The notes: generated by a model from the letters alone, not told the origin. DNA of 64,000 nt from Candidatus Kapaibacterium sp. (GCA_025358765.1 JANYIG010000093.1:1-64000), one strand, 5' to 3'. Positions 1-9,826 are shown, counted from the first letter of the stretch. Numbers and translations are program-made.

Positions 1-60
1 TAGATAACCTTGACTACCCTCAAGCGCATCACCCCTCTGCAAGCCGCTTCACGTCTTGCT

Positions 61-80
61 TCTCCCCTTATAAGGGGAGA
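61..80. repeat. 20-bp perfect palindrome (REP-like)
   Basis: TCTCCCCTTA followed by TAAGGGGAGA forms a perfect 20-bp palindrome just past the 3' end of holB. No U-tract follows on either strand, so it looks more like a dispersed palindromic unit than a clean terminator. Nothing else is seen in positions 1-142. Confidence 0.6.
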
Positions 81-142
81 TTGAGTGGGGTTCTTGCGCG
101 TAAGGTTTGATGCGGTTTTCAGGAATTTATCTAAACTTCAAT

Positions 143-1309
143 TCAGGCTTTCACAGTCATAAGCGAGCGGCGGAGTTCAAGCGAAAGCGTTGTGAGTAAC
201 AGCGTCGTGTTGACGTTTTTACGAAGCAGCTCAATCGCATGTTCAATATGGCGGGCGGCAACGTCAAGCGCTCCACGAGCCGCAAATTTACCGACAAAAC
301 TCTGTAAATCTTTCACTTGGTCAATGTTTATAATAGTTGCCGTGTCGTCCGATACTGAAAGTGCGTAGGCATCGCGTACCCAGAGCAGCAGTAAAATGAG
401 CATTTTTTCGAGTTTTGCACGATCGCGGTCACCCGCCGCACTTTCTAACTCATGCGTAAGACGCAAAATATAACCACGTGGCGTAAGTATTGTTCGCAGC
501 AAGCTCACCACGTCGAACCGCAATTGCCGTAAATCCTCGCCCAAAAGTTCCGCTGCTTTCGAGTAGCTCCCATCTGCTAACCGAGCAATGAGCATTGCTT
601 CTTGTTCCGGCACGTTCAGGCGTTCATGTAATGCGCGAGCAACACTATCGTCGGGAAGCGGGTCGCAGCGCAGTTGCTGGCAGCGAGAGAGAATCGTCTG
701 CAACAGCTGTTCGCGGCGTGAACTCGTCAGAATAATCGTCACATTCGACGATGGCTCTTCTAACGTTTTCAGAAAGGCGTTTGCCGCTTCCATCGTCATC
801 GCATCGGCTTCGGAGATAATAATTACCCTCCTGCCGCGTTGCGATGCGCTCATGGATATGTTTTTTTTTACGTCGCGGATGGATGCAATACGAATTTGTG
901 CGGCGTTCGGGATTGAAATATTATGATACGGGTTCTCTGCTTTGGCGTGAAGTTGTTCCTGAATCAGCGTAATTTGGTCGTCCGTAAGCTTCAAAATTGC
1001 CGAATCCATACCATCCGCCGTTTTTGCATCTGCCTTTGCCGCTGGCAGCGAAAACACAAATTGAATATTTGGATGTTGCAACCGCGATGCTTGTAGGCAG
1101 CTTTTGCACGTGCCACAGGCTTCCACACTTGTTGCGGAGCGCATCGGCTTTTCGCAATTCAGCACCGTTGCAAACTCTAATGCCAGAGCGTCTTTGCCAA
1201 TACCTTCCGCACCCCAAAAACAGTAGGCATGAGCCACGCGCCCTTCTAAAACTGCCCTCTGGAGGATAGATTTTACACGCTCCTGACCGATAATGTTTTT
1301 CCAAGCCAT
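143..1309 (-). CDS. holB: DNA polymerase III subunit delta-prime
   Basis: Clamp-loader ATPase-like subunit of the replicative polymerase. The protein (388 aa from the chosen start) opens with MAWKNIIGQERV, typical of DnaX/HolB proteins. It has a Walker A motif GAEGIGKD, a zinc-finger-like CGTCKSC cluster, and an SRC motif in LSRCQQL, as in clamp-loader subunits. An in-frame ATG ten codons upstream (1339) is possible, but the family alignment favours 1309. No SD is visible at either start. The C-terminal third is divergent, which is normal for delta-prime. It lies downstream of the phosphatase gene on the same strand. The DnaX paralogue is normally larger and has tau domains, which are absent here. 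Confidence 0.85.
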   Translation of the reverse strand: MAWKNIIGQERVKSILQRAVLEGRVAHAYCFWGAEGIGKDALALEFATVLNCEKPMRSATSVEACGTCKSCLQASRLQHPNIQFVFSLPAAKADAKTADGMDSAILKLTDDQITLIQEQLHAKAENPYHNISIPNAAQIRIASIRDVKKNISMSASQRGRRVIIISEADAMTMEAANAFLKTLEEPSSNVTIILTSSRREQLLQTILSRCQQLRCDPLPDDSVARALHERLNVPEQEAMLIARLADGSYSKAAELLGEDLRQLRFDVVSLLRTILTPRGYILRLTHELESAAGDRDRAKLEKMLILLLLWVRDAYALSVSDDTATIINIDQVKDLQSFVGKFAARGALDVAARHIEHAIELLRKNVNTTLLLTTLSLELRRSLMTVKA

Positions 1310-1357
1310 ATATTCGATGGGTATAATATTCTCTATCATTAATTTGCCGCACTAATT

Positions 1358-3034
1358 CTACCGAACAGGCAATGCTTTACCGTCAATATTCTTCATTGTA
1401 ATGCCTAATATTTTCGCCATGGTAGGCGCTATATCTGCCGGCGATACACGTTCTTGATGGATGCTCGGTTTAATGCCCGCACCAAAGAAACAAAGCGGTG
1501 TATGGCGGTCGTAGTCATGCGGTGTGCCATGTGTGGCGGTTGCACCTCCCAAAATCCAGTTTCGGCGTGGATAGAACATCACTTCGCCGGTGCGAGGTGC
1601 ATAATAATCGTTACGAATCAGATCAAAAACTTCCTGCGAAACGTCTTTTGGTCGGCGTTTTGCCACCAGTTCATCTGCCGTCACAACTGCGCCCATGCCT
1701 GCAAAACGCTTCATTACTGCCTTGAGTGAATCCATTAGCACCACCCGCTTCACGCCTGCTTTCTGGGCAGCATCCATCGCTTTCGGGCTGAGAAACACGG
1801 ATGGCGGCTCAAGGTTTTGCACCCATTTTTCTGCTTTTGCTTGCGGGAATGCCCGTTGCAAACCATCGTCAATTGCCTCGATAAGCTCCAATCCTCGTAT
1901 GCGTCCCGCATCGGCAGTATCGCCCTGCGTCATCTTGATGTACTCTGGAACGGGCGCTACGCCGTGGTCGGACGTGATAGCCAGCACGTAGTTTTCGCGC
2001 CCAATCGTACTGTCTAAATAATCAATAAACTCGCCAAAAAATTTATCCACTTGAGCATACATCTCCGGCAGTTCGCGGCTGTGCGGTCCGAATTGATGTC
2101 CGACGTAGTCCGTAGCGGAAATACTCAGGCAGAAAATATCCGTTACGTTGTTCTTGCCGACCTCGTATTGCTGCATGACCGAGCGTGCAAACGAAAACAA
2201 ATGCTCCACCGAAAACGGCGAGAGCAAAAACCGCGCATTCATCTGTTTGAGGCTGTCTGCCGACGGGATTGTGTACGGAAATACATTGCGTCCGCCAGGA
2301 AGCGCTTCAAAACTCATGGTGTCAGGAATAGCTGTAATCATGGGGTCGGTGAGTGCTGTATTCCAGACTTTTCCGGCGTAGGAGCGCATATTATGGCTTT
2401 CGTTCCAACTTTGAAGCCATGAAGGTAGTGCTTTTGTGTAATAATCCGACGTTGTATAGCCTCCTGCTTCATGTTCAAACCAGAAAGCAGCATCCGCGTC
2501 GTGTCCTGACATCAAAATCGCAGCACGGTCTTTCTGAGACACACCCAAAACCTTGCTTTTAGGTGAAATTTTTTTCAGGTACGTTCCGAGCGTCGGCACT
2601 TTCAGGTTTGTGGGCGAATGCCACTCTTTGGGGTCTGTCATCCCGAAAGTTTTTCGCATGGTGTCTTGTACACAATAGAGTTCCAATCCGGCATTGCGGT
2701 CGTAATAATCGTTAGAAACAATGCCCGTTTTATGTGGGTAGCAGCCTGTTAAATGTACTGCGTGTCCCGGAGCCGTAATGTTCGAGGCATGGTTAAAATA
2801 GCAGTTCGGGAACCACGCTCCCTCCTTGATAAGGCGATTAAAACCCTTGTCACCCCATGTTTTACCCCACAATGCGGGGTAATCACCTCGCATCTGGTCG
2901 AAGGCAACAACGAATACAACTTTGGGTTTGGGTGATTTTTTCGGGGAAGACTTGGGCGCGGCATAGAGGCTACACCATATGCAGCAACAAGCTGTAATAA
3001 GAATGGAGAATGTGGTTTTGGCGATGTAATTCAT
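1358..3034 (-). CDS. PafA-like alkaline phosphatase family protein (exported)
   Basis: Predicted periplasmic phosphomonoesterase of the alkaline phosphatase/phosphodiesterase superfamily (558 aa). Residues 1-25 form a signal peptide ending near SLYAA. The metal Asp lies in VAFDQMRGD (about D46), and the nucleophile is Thr in ASNITAPGH (about T87), the PafA arrangement rather than the E. coli PhoA Ser. Later metal ligands sit in SATDYVGHQFGPHS, TSDHGV and GTPHDYDRHTP. The start at 3034 is preferred because the upstream 35 codons run into a terminator stem at 3130-3157 and would bury the signal peptide. In PafA-type enzymes activity is phosphate-insensitive; whether that holds here is inference. 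Confidence 0.85.
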   Translation of the reverse strand: MNYIAKTTFSILITACCCIWCSLYAAPKSSPKKSPKPKVVFVVAFDQMRGDYPALWGKTWGDKGFNRLIKEGAWFPNCYFNHASNITAPGHAVHLTGCYPHKTGIVSNDYYDRNAGLELYCVQDTMRKTFGMTDPKEWHSPTNLKVPTLGTYLKKISPKSKVLGVSQKDRAAILMSGHDADAAFWFEHEAGGYTTSDYYTKALPSWLQSWNESHNMRSYAGKVWNTALTDPMITAIPDTMSFEALPGGRNVFPYTIPSADSLKQMNARFLLSPFSVEHLFSFARSVMQQYEVGKNNVTDIFCLSISATDYVGHQFGPHSRELPEMYAQVDKFFGEFIDYLDSTIGRENYVLAITSDHGVAPVPEYIKMTQGDTADAGRIRGLELIEAIDDGLQRAFPQAKAEKWVQNLEPPSVFLSPKAMDAAQKAGVKRVVLMDSLKAVMKRFAGMGAVVTADELVAKRRPKDVSQEVFDLIRNDYYAPRTGEVMFYPRRNWILGGATATHGTPHDYDRHTPLCFFGAGIKPSIHQERVSPADIAPTMAKILGITMKNIDGKALPVR

Positions 3035-3124
3035 ATGAAATAAGAGCAGCCATGTGAATAAAGTGGGTATTAAAGGGTATCCAAAAATACGCAAAATGAC
3101 GCAGATGAAATATAAAAGAAGCGT

Positions 3125-3157
3125 AAAAAAGCCTACCAAATCGAGATTTAGTAGGCT
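3125..3157 (-). terminator. Intrinsic terminator of the T9SS cargo gene
   Basis: On the minus strand a 12-bp stem (3157-3146 with 3141-3130, loop of 4) is followed by six U residues. The single A-C mismatch on the plus strand becomes a U-G pair in minus-strand RNA, so the hairpin is fully paired only in the sense expected for the gene ending at 3210. Confidence 0.85.
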
Positions 3158-3209
3158 GAAGACATCACCATAGATTGTGACAGTAAAATATCACTTGGAG
3201 AGTATGCCT

Positions 3210-6200
3210 TTATTTCACAATCTGCAACGGTTTCATATCGAATACAGAACCAGCATACAAACGATAGAAGTACATTCCGTTCGGCAACGTACTCACATCC
3301 ACCGGAAGCGTGTATGTGCCTGCTGTCTGGGTTGTATTCACGATCGTCATCACCGATTGACCAAGCAGATTTACGATTTCTAATGTTACCACGGCTTGCC
3401 CCGTAAGAACGTATTCAAACGTCATGCGCCCGTCGGACGGATTTGGGAAGGCATTCAGTTGTAACGCAAGGCGTTCTGCGTTCGTCGGTTCGGCTTTCAC
3501 GCTTGTTACCACGTCAGCCCGAAGAACGATTGTGCTGTCAATTTTTCCGTCGTTCTTGAAGTCAATATAAAGCGTAACGCCCGTTTTTCCGATGTCGCCA
3601 AAATTTTGAATAGCAAATGTATGTGCTTCATTTGCACCAACGTTAATACCTTTAAAATCTGAAGCATCTGCACCACGACTGAAATTAACATCATAGCGTT
3701 TTGCACTGCCATAATTAGTCACCACCACGTTTCCGCCGTCATTGAGCAAGCGCACGTCAAGCGAGTCATTAGCGGCAAGTGCCGTATTTTGTAGCCGGAC
3801 TACGTTTTCCCACTCTGCGTTGGGACCGAGCTTTGCAAGCGTCATCGAGAAGGCGGAACTTGCGCCGGATGAACGCACAGCAAAGAGGTCGTTACCAAAA
3901 TCTGCGGCAGCCACCTGCGGTTGATCGGTGGAACCAGCCTTCCAGCGCATATTTGCACTGAAGCGGTCAGCACTATTCACCGCAAGGGTGTTTTGGTCGT
4001 TTGTGTTCGCAGGTTTGAAGTTCACAGTGAGTGCATTCGTGGGCAGGCGCGGCAGAGAAAGTCCTATCGGTGCGGTCAGCGTTGCAACACTACTGCCGCT
4101 CAAGGGAATAATGGGAAATGCACCTTCAATCGTCTGGTCGCCGCCGAACAAGTCTTTTCCGGTGCTTGTCGCACTTCCACCTTGCGGCAGATTGACTGAA
4201 ACCTCCGGTTGTGCGCCGCTTGAGGTTTTGAAATAGACATTCACCGTACGATCCGGCGTATCGCCAACGGCTTGAATAATCGGACGACCGGTAAACGACA
4301 CAACTTTTTCGCCCGTGCCGACGTTATCGGGCATAAAGCCTTTGTTGCCGCCCCACGGCTGATTGGAGCCGGCCGTTGCATTCAAACCAGCATTGGGGTA
4401 AAGCCACGTATTTGCCGTCCGATTTACGACGATAGCCTTTGTCAAGTCACCGGGCCAGTTATTGTCGTAAACATAGAGGCTATCAATAATATTATTCGAG
4501 GCATCGCGGCTGCTGGTGATTTTGTACGGCACAACGGAGTGTCCGCCTTGAATCTGCGTTCCCACATAATTAAAAATCGCAATGCTTTGGTATTGATTGG
4601 GAGCTTGTCCCAGCATTTGACGCAGTGTTGTCACGGTTTGATTGGGCGTAATAGTAAAGTCGCGGTTCACAAACCCCTGATACGCTTGATGGCGGTTGAT
4701 AAGGGTGCGAATCTGGTTGTTGGGCTGCAAACTAAACGGCACAGCAGCATTATATGTGCCGATGTAATTGAATAGGCTCGACACCGTAAATCCATAACAC
4801 GAACCACCCCAGTCACTCGGCTGCCAAGCATTGATAATTTGTTGCGTTGGGATATTGTTGACATACACTGTGAACCCGCGCCCGACGGAGGCAGCAAAAT
4901 CATCCCAACTCGGCGATAAATCGGAACGAGTGGCTTTAGTACGAAACTCCACAGGGTATGTTGAATAAGGGGCTGCGTTGTAATTGATACTGCTCCAGTA
5001 CGCTGAGGGCCAGACGTTATTGTCACAATTACAAAAATTCCAACCATTACTCCGCGTAGCAAATGCCGATGATACGGTCGGGTCTGCCGGAGTGCTGGCG
5101 GCAAAAACACCCACGCTGCTCGTGATGCTCCCCGGAGCATTATCCACCGTCAACGTGTACGTGCCTGCTGGAGCGCTTGCCGGAACAGCAAACGAAGCCT
5201 GCATCGTCGTGGCTGTGCGGGAAGTAATCGTCCCCGTAATCGTCGTGGAGCCAGAGTTTATGCGTACAGCCGTTGCGCCGACAAAATTCGTGTTTGTGCC
5301 ATTCATCGTCAGCGTTGCTGTTTGCCCTATGGTTAATGTTGTCGGTGCTACCGATGCAATCACCACAGGCAATCCTACTTTGAAGCTCATCACTGGTGAC
5401 CAAGGACCACTTTGACCATTCACCGTTGCTCGCACTCGTGCAAAATACTGGGTTCCTGCAACAGTCAACGTTGAAAACCAGCTGCTGCTGAGTGACACAG
5501 ACGTACCCGTGATTGCGCTGCTGTTTTGGAAGAAGGATGTGAATTGTTGGTCGGTGCCGATGTTTATCGTGTAGCCCGATGCGCTGGCGATTGCCGTCCA
5601 GCCAAGCGTCACGGGCGTACCAAGAACAGTCGTTGACGACGAAGGCTGCGTAATAGTCGGAGCGCCTGCTACAGCGTTGCTGCTCGGTGGCGCAAATGTG
5701 TAGCTAATGTTCTGTGGTTTCACCGACACACTCAGTGGCACGGCAAAGCCTGAACCCGTCGTCGGGCTTGGACTCGACCATGCGCCAGTGCGAGCATTCA
5801 CGTCATTCGTCGTCGCCCCACGCAAGCCTACCTGCGGCGTTCGTTGGGTGAAGGTGCTTCCAAGCGAAAACGTGCCATATTCAAAATTGATGGCTCCATT
5901 TTCATTTAGCGTCATTTCCATCGTGAACGTACTATTGCTTGGGTCGCTATAAAAACCAAAGTTTTGCCACTGCACTATAAACTGGCGATTGGGTGCAGTT
6001 CCAATAGTTTTGGAGAAAACACTTCCTGTTGCTGTTCCCTTCAAATCCGCACCAAGCATAGCGATACAACCGCTCCCAATCGCATTTGCTATCGGAAAAC
6101 GATATACTTTGCCGCTTGGTGCTGCTGCGACCGTGCCAAAATACACCGCGCCGTTAGCATCTATCGTGAGCGACGTGTACGAAGCACCGTTGAACGAAAA

Positions 6201-6404
6201 CGCAAACCCAATGGAAACATTTGCATACAACTGATCGTCCACAGTCACCCCCGAACCGTGTGTTGTAGCGTTGTTGACATCAACCAAGCTTACTGCCGTC
6301 CCCGTATTAAATGTATAGGCGCTAATCTGCGCCCATGTCGTCGCCGTACCAAATACACCGAACATGCCGAAAATAAATGCCCAAAGTACCAAGCGTTTAC
6401 ACAT
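3210..6404 (-). CDS. Large secreted papain-like protein with T9SS sorting domain
   Basis: A 1064-residue exported protein. Domains in order: signal peptide (1-26, ending TTWAQ); a beta-rich N-terminal module; an Fn3-like segment around 250-343; an IPT/TIG-like segment around 350-435; then a papain-like core. The core shows WGGSCYGF (Cys about 536), GGHSVVPY (His about 622) and VYDNNWPGD (Asp/Asn about 647-649), in the order Cys-His-Asn/Asp used by C1/C39-type peptidases. A beta-rich region follows, then a C-terminal type A sorting domain (NAFPNPSDG, then LPNGMYFYRL, ending QIVK) that directs export through the type IX system. The start at 6404 has AGGGGG about 7 bases upstream and begins the signal peptide. 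Peptidase activity is inferred from the motif spacing only. Confidence 0.8.
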   Translation of the reverse strand: MCKRLVLWAFIFGMFGVFGTATTWAQISAYTFNTGTAVSLVDVNNATTHGSGVTVDDQLYANVSIGFAFSFNGASYTSLTIDANGAVYFGTVAAAPSGKVYRFPIANAIGSGCIAMLGADLKGTATGSVFSKTIGTAPNRQFIVQWQNFGFYSDPSNSTFTMEMTLNENGAINFEYGTFSLGSTFTQRTPQVGLRGATTNDVNARTGAWSSPSPTTGSGFAVPLSVSVKPQNISYTFAPPSSNAVAGAPTITQPSSSTTVLGTPVTLGWTAIASASGYTINIGTDQQFTSFFQNSSAITGTSVSLSSSWFSTLTVAGTQYFARVRATVNGQSGPWSPVMSFKVGLPVVIASVAPTTLTIGQTATLTMNGTNTNFVGATAVRINSGSTTITGTITSRTATTMQASFAVPASAPAGTYTLTVDNAPGSITSSVGVFAASTPADPTVSSAFATRSNGWNFCNCDNNVWPSAYWSSINYNAAPYSTYPVEFRTKATRSDLSPSWDDFAASVGRGFTVYVNNIPTQQIINAWQPSDWGGSCYGFTVSSLFNYIGTYNAAVPFSLQPNNQIRTLINRHQAYQGFVNRDFTITPNQTVTTLRQMLGQAPNQYQSIAIFNYVGTQIQGGHSVVPYKITSSRDASNNIIDSLYVYDNNWPGDLTKAIVVNRTANTWLYPNAGLNATAGSNQPWGGNKGFMPDNVGTGEKVVSFTGRPIIQAVGDTPDRTVNVYFKTSSGAQPEVSVNLPQGGSATSTGKDLFGGDQTIEGAFPIIPLSGSSVATLTAPIGLSLPRLPTNALTVNFKPANTNDQNTLAVNSADRFSANMRWKAGSTDQPQVAAADFGNDLFAVRSSGASSAFSMTLAKLGPNAEWENVVRLQNTALAANDSLDVRLLNDGGNVVVTNYGSAKRYDVNFSRGADASDFKGINVGANEAHTFAIQNFGDIGKTGVTLYIDFKNDGKIDSTIVLRADVVTSVKAEPTNAERLALQLNAFPNPSDGRMTFEYVLTGQAVVTLEIVNLLGQSVMTIVNTTQTAGTYTLPVDVSTLPNGMYFYRLYAGSVFDMKPLQIVK

Positions 6405-6582
6405 AAAACCCCCTAATGACCTTGAATGAAAAGGATATGAATTGAATTTCAAAAAAATGGAGAAGGCTTCCTCCCTGAAAGCCGACATCAAAAGCAGTCA
6501 ATACGTAGTCAATAGCGACAAAGTACAAGAAAAACATGGTTTCTCCAATACTATATCGGGTAAAATTTGATGTGTGATGCTA

Positions 6583-7716
6583 TTATGGTATGCCAGCGTT
6601 AAATTGCGCCAAAAATTCCTGTTTCCACGCCATGTAGGTTCCAGCAAAAATATGGATGCGGGCGGTTTTTACAAGCCAGAGGTAAAATGCAATATTGTGC
6701 TGTGTGGCGAGTTGCAAGGCAAGGATTTCTTCGACATTAAAGAGGTGGCGGATATATGCGAGCGAAAAATTACGGCTTGCGTACGAATTTATGGTATCGT
6801 CAATTGGCGTGTCGGTGAACTTAAACTTTGCGTTGCGGAGGTTAATTTTACCATACGTGGTAAACAGCGTGGCGTTGCGAGCGTTGCGCGTGGGCATTAC
6901 GCAATCGAACATATCCACGCCCCGCTCAATGCACTCCAACAGGTTTTGCGGCGTTCCAACACCCATTAGGTAGCGCGGTTTGTCGGCGGGCAGAACATCA
7001 GTCGAAAGGTCAACTGTTTCGTACATAGCTTCGGCAGGTTCTCCGACGGCAAGCCCACCAATAGCGTAGCCCGGAAAGTCAATATCTATCAATGCTTCGA
7101 GCGATGCACGTCGTAAATCCTTAAACGTGCTGCCCTGCCCAATGCCGAACAAAAGTTGTTTGTGTCCATAACGGTCATCAGAATTCACCCAAGCGTCCTT
7201 GCAGCGCTGCGCCCAGCGCATGGATCGTTCCATCGAATCTTTGGCGTAGTCGTATGTGGCTGGATATGGCGTACATTCGTCAAGCACCATCATAATATCA
7301 GAACCAATACAACGTTCAATCTCAATCACGCGCTCCGGCGAAAAAAAATGCCGTGAACCATCCAGATGCGAGGCAAATGCAACTCCCTCTTCGGTAATCG
7401 TCCGCAATTCCTTGAGCGAAAACACCTGAAAGCCGCCACTGTCCGTGAGAATAGGCTTTTGCCAGTTCATAAACCGATGTAAGCCGCCGAGCCGTGACAG
7501 GACTTCTTCGCCCGGACGCAAATACAAATGATACGTATTGCCCAAAATGATGTGTGCGCCCAATTCCACAAGCTCGCGCTGCTCCAGCGCCTTCACGGTT
7601 CCTTGCGTGCCGACGGGCATAAATATCGGCGTTTCAATATCACCGTTATCCGTGTGAAGCACACCAGCACGGGCTTTGCTGTTAGGGTCGGTTGTGAGAA
7701 GGTTAAAATGATTCAT
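6583..7716 (-). CDS. tgt: tRNA-guanine(34) transglycosylase
   Basis: Exchanges G34 for a queuine precursor in tRNAs with GUN anticodons. The 377-residue protein has the substrate-site TDSGGFQVFSL (Asp92), GQGSTF, GGLAVGEP and the catalytic FDCVMPTRNARN (Asp271). One oddity: the bacterial zinc motif CxCxxC that normally precedes NFS is replaced by I309, S311 and S314, although the downstream ligand-equivalent His340 is retained. The rest of the fold looks intact, so this may be a zinc-free lineage variant. It lies 12 bp downstream of truA on the same strand, a tRNA-modification pair. Confidence 0.95.
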   Translation of the reverse strand: MNHFNLLTTDPNSKARAGVLHTDNGDIETPIFMPVGTQGTVKALEQRELVELGAHIILGNTYHLYLRPGEEVLSRLGGLHRFMNWQKPILTDSGGFQVFSLKELRTITEEGVAFASHLDGSRHFFSPERVIEIERCIGSDIMMVLDECTPYPATYDYAKDSMERSMRWAQRCKDAWVNSDDRYGHKQLLFGIGQGSTFKDLRRASLEALIDIDFPGYAIGGLAVGEPAEAMYETVDLSTDVLPADKPRYLMGVGTPQNLLECIERGVDMFDCVMPTRNARNATLFTTYGKINLRNAKFKFTDTPIDDTINSYASRNFSLAYIRHLFNVEEILALQLATQHNIAFYLWLVKTARIHIFAGTYMAWKQEFLAQFNAGIP

Positions 7717-7728
7717 TCGGTCGCTGGC

Positions 7729-8502
7729 TTACACTCGTATTGTTGATTGCATATCCGACAAAATCTCATCGCCACGATAATACACACGCTCCAAAAACAA
7801 ACCCGACGGCGGCGCTGTGAGCTTTGCCGGAATATCCGAATGCTCGTAAAGAAAACTCCGTGCCTCGGCAGTGGTGAGCTTCCCTCGCCCAACTTCTGCC
7901 ATCACGCCCACAATACGCCGCACCATATTCCACAGAAAGTGCGAACCCCGAACGCGAATCAGAATCAGGTTTCCAGCTTCTTCCACGCGAATTTCTTCCA
8001 ACAATGCTTTCATGGATTTTTCGTCGGGGTCATCGGCGGTAAACGAACGGAAATCTTTCATTCCCAAAAATAGTGCACCTGTATCGCGCATCAAATCTGC
8101 GTTCAGCGCATCTTTTATCCACCACACATACCGTTTGGCAAATGCTGCACGGCGACGCGAAATTTGGTAGAGATAACTTCTGGATACCGCATCGTATCGT
8201 GCGTGGAACGCTTTGTGTATTTTTTCGACCTCAAGGATATTAATGTCCGCAGGAAGGTTATCGTTGATTTTCATACGAAGGATGTGTGGTGCGAGCATCG
8301 TCTGCGCCTCCAAATGCGCCACTTGTGCCAGAGCGTGAACACCAGCATCGGTGCGCCCGGAACCATAGAGCTCAAAATTATCGGTTCCCAATATCTCGCG
8401 CAATGCGCCGATGATATCCCCCTGCACGGTACGGGCGTTTTTCTGCGACTGCCAGCCGCTGTACCGTGTGCCTTCGTATTCGAGTGTGAGTTTGAATCGC
8501 AT
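7729..8502 (-). CDS. truA: tRNA pseudouridine(38-40) synthase
   Basis: Forms pseudouridine at positions 38-40 of the anticodon arm. The 257-residue protein begins MRFKLTLEYEGTRYSGWQ and carries the catalytic GSGRTDAGVHA motif, whose Asp is the nucleophile. Further family signatures are LPADINIL, FHARYDAVSRSYLY and RGSHFLWNMVRRIVG. A start three codons upstream is possible, but the family begins at 8502. It sits between gcvT and tgt in the same direction. Confidence 0.95.
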   Translation of the reverse strand: MRFKLTLEYEGTRYSGWQSQKNARTVQGDIIGALREILGTDNFELYGSGRTDAGVHALAQVAHLEAQTMLAPHILRMKINDNLPADINILEVEKIHKAFHARYDAVSRSYLYQISRRRAAFAKRYVWWIKDALNADLMRDTGALFLGMKDFRSFTADDPDEKSMKALLEEIRVEEAGNLILIRVRGSHFLWNMVRRIVGVMAEVGRGKLTTAEARSFLYEHSDIPAKLTAPPSGLFLERVYYRGDEILSDMQSTIRV

Positions 8503-8582
8503 ACATGTCATTTGTGATTGAACCTATTTACCGTAACGCTTTTGAATAAGCTGCATGGGGCATTCTTAGGCAAAACATTCTC

Positions 8583-9671
8583 TCAGACAAACGGCAGTTT
8601 AACAACTTCGGCAGGATATTCTTTTCCGCGTACTTCTATGTGGACAATCGTTCCGAGCTGGCTTTGTTCTGAGTTCACGTAGCCAAGTGCTATGCCTTTG
8701 TTTAGCACGGGCGAGATGGAACCGCTGGTGATTTCGCCCGTGTGCTGCCCATTTGCGAACACTTTGTAATGCGGGCGCGGTATGATCTTTTCTTGCTGAA
8801 GCTGCATCCCCACTAATTTGCGCCCAACACCCACTTCTTTTGCTTTAACAAGCACATCTTTCCCAACAAAGTTTTCTTTGGATAGCTTGGTAATCCAGCC
8901 TAATCCTGCTTCGAGCGGATGGGTGGTTTGGTCAATATCGTTGCCGTAGAGGCAATATCCTTTTTCCAAGCGCAAGGTGTCACGTGCTCCCAAACCAATC
9001 GGTTCAATACCAAACTCCGAGCCAGCATCCATAATGGCGTTCCAAACCGTTGCGGAGGCGTAATGGTTTCCCTTAAAATAGAGTTCAAAACCAATTTCAC
9101 CCGTGTACCCTGTACGCGAAAGTATCATCTCCACTCCTGCCAGCGTTCCCATCACAAAGGAGTAATACGGAACATCTGCCAGATGAGCGGTGGTAAGTTT
9201 TTGCAGCGTTGTTATAGATTTCGGTCCTTGCACGGCAAGAAGGCTAACTTCATCGCTGACATTTTTGAGTTCAAGGTCGTGGAAACCGCTTGTATGCTGC
9301 TTCATCCAGTCAATATCTTTTTCAATATTCGAGGCATTAATCACGAGCATATAGTGGTCGCCGCAGTGGTACACGAGCAAATCGTCCACGATGCCGCCAT
9401 TATCGTAGCACATCGCAGAATACTGCGCTTTGCCATGGGTGAGTTTTGATGCGTCATTGATGGTGATGTGCTGTATAAACGCAAGCGCATCAGCACCGCG
9501 TATTTCCACTTCGCCCATATGGGAAACGTCGAACATACCAACGGCGGTGCGAACGGCATTGTGTTCAGCCAAAATACCTTTGGAATAATTCACCGGCATG
9601 TCAAATCCAGCGAACGGAATGACCTTGGCACCGAGTTGTTTGTGCAGGTCGTAGAAGTGAGTACGGTTCAT
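8583..9671 (-). CDS. gcvT: Glycine cleavage system T protein (aminomethyltransferase)
   Basis: Transfers the methylene group from aminomethyl-lipoyl H protein to tetrahydrofolate, releasing ammonia. The 362-residue protein starts MNRTHFYDLHKQLGAKVIPFAG, the normal N-terminus. It shows MFDVSHMGE, QYSAMCYDNGGIVDDLLVY, SRTGYTGEIGFELYF and the C-terminal barrel ending in GKEYPAEVVKLPFV. The longer reading frame to 9812 crosses a terminator (9762-9798) and is not used. No gcvH or gcvP is present in the window. Confidence 0.95.
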   Translation of the reverse strand: MNRTHFYDLHKQLGAKVIPFAGFDMPVNYSKGILAEHNAVRTAVGMFDVSHMGEVEIRGADALAFIQHITINDASKLTHGKAQYSAMCYDNGGIVDDLLVYHCGDHYMLVINASNIEKDIDWMKQHTSGFHDLELKNVSDEVSLLAVQGPKSITTLQKLTTAHLADVPYYSFVMGTLAGVEMILSRTGYTGEIGFELYFKGNHYASATVWNAIMDAGSEFGIEPIGLGARDTLRLEKGYCLYGNDIDQTTHPLEAGLGWITKLSKENFVGKDVLVKAKEVGVGRKLVGMQLQQEKIIPRPHYKVFANGQHTGEITSGSISPVLNKGIALGYVNSEQSQLGTIVHIEVRGKEYPAEVVKLPFV

Positions 9672-9761
9672 GGGAAAGTCAGCAACAATGCGTGAAACAA
9701 ATACGAAGACGGTGTCAAAAATGAATGCTACCAAAATAGGTTTTTTCCACGCCGGACGGAA

Positions 9762-9798
9762 ATAAAAAAGCGCCGCATCACGTTTGGTGCGGCGCTTT
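9762..9798 (-). terminator. Intrinsic terminator after the 55-residue Lys-rich gene
   Basis: An 11-bp perfect stem (AAAGCGCCGCA at 9767-9777 with TGCGGCGCTTT at 9788-9798), with a U-rich run on the minus strand at 9769-9762. It lies 29 bases past the stop of the small gene at 9827. Confidence 0.85.
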
Positions 9799-9826
9799 GA
9801 AAAGAGAATCATTCTCCAAAGAAGAA

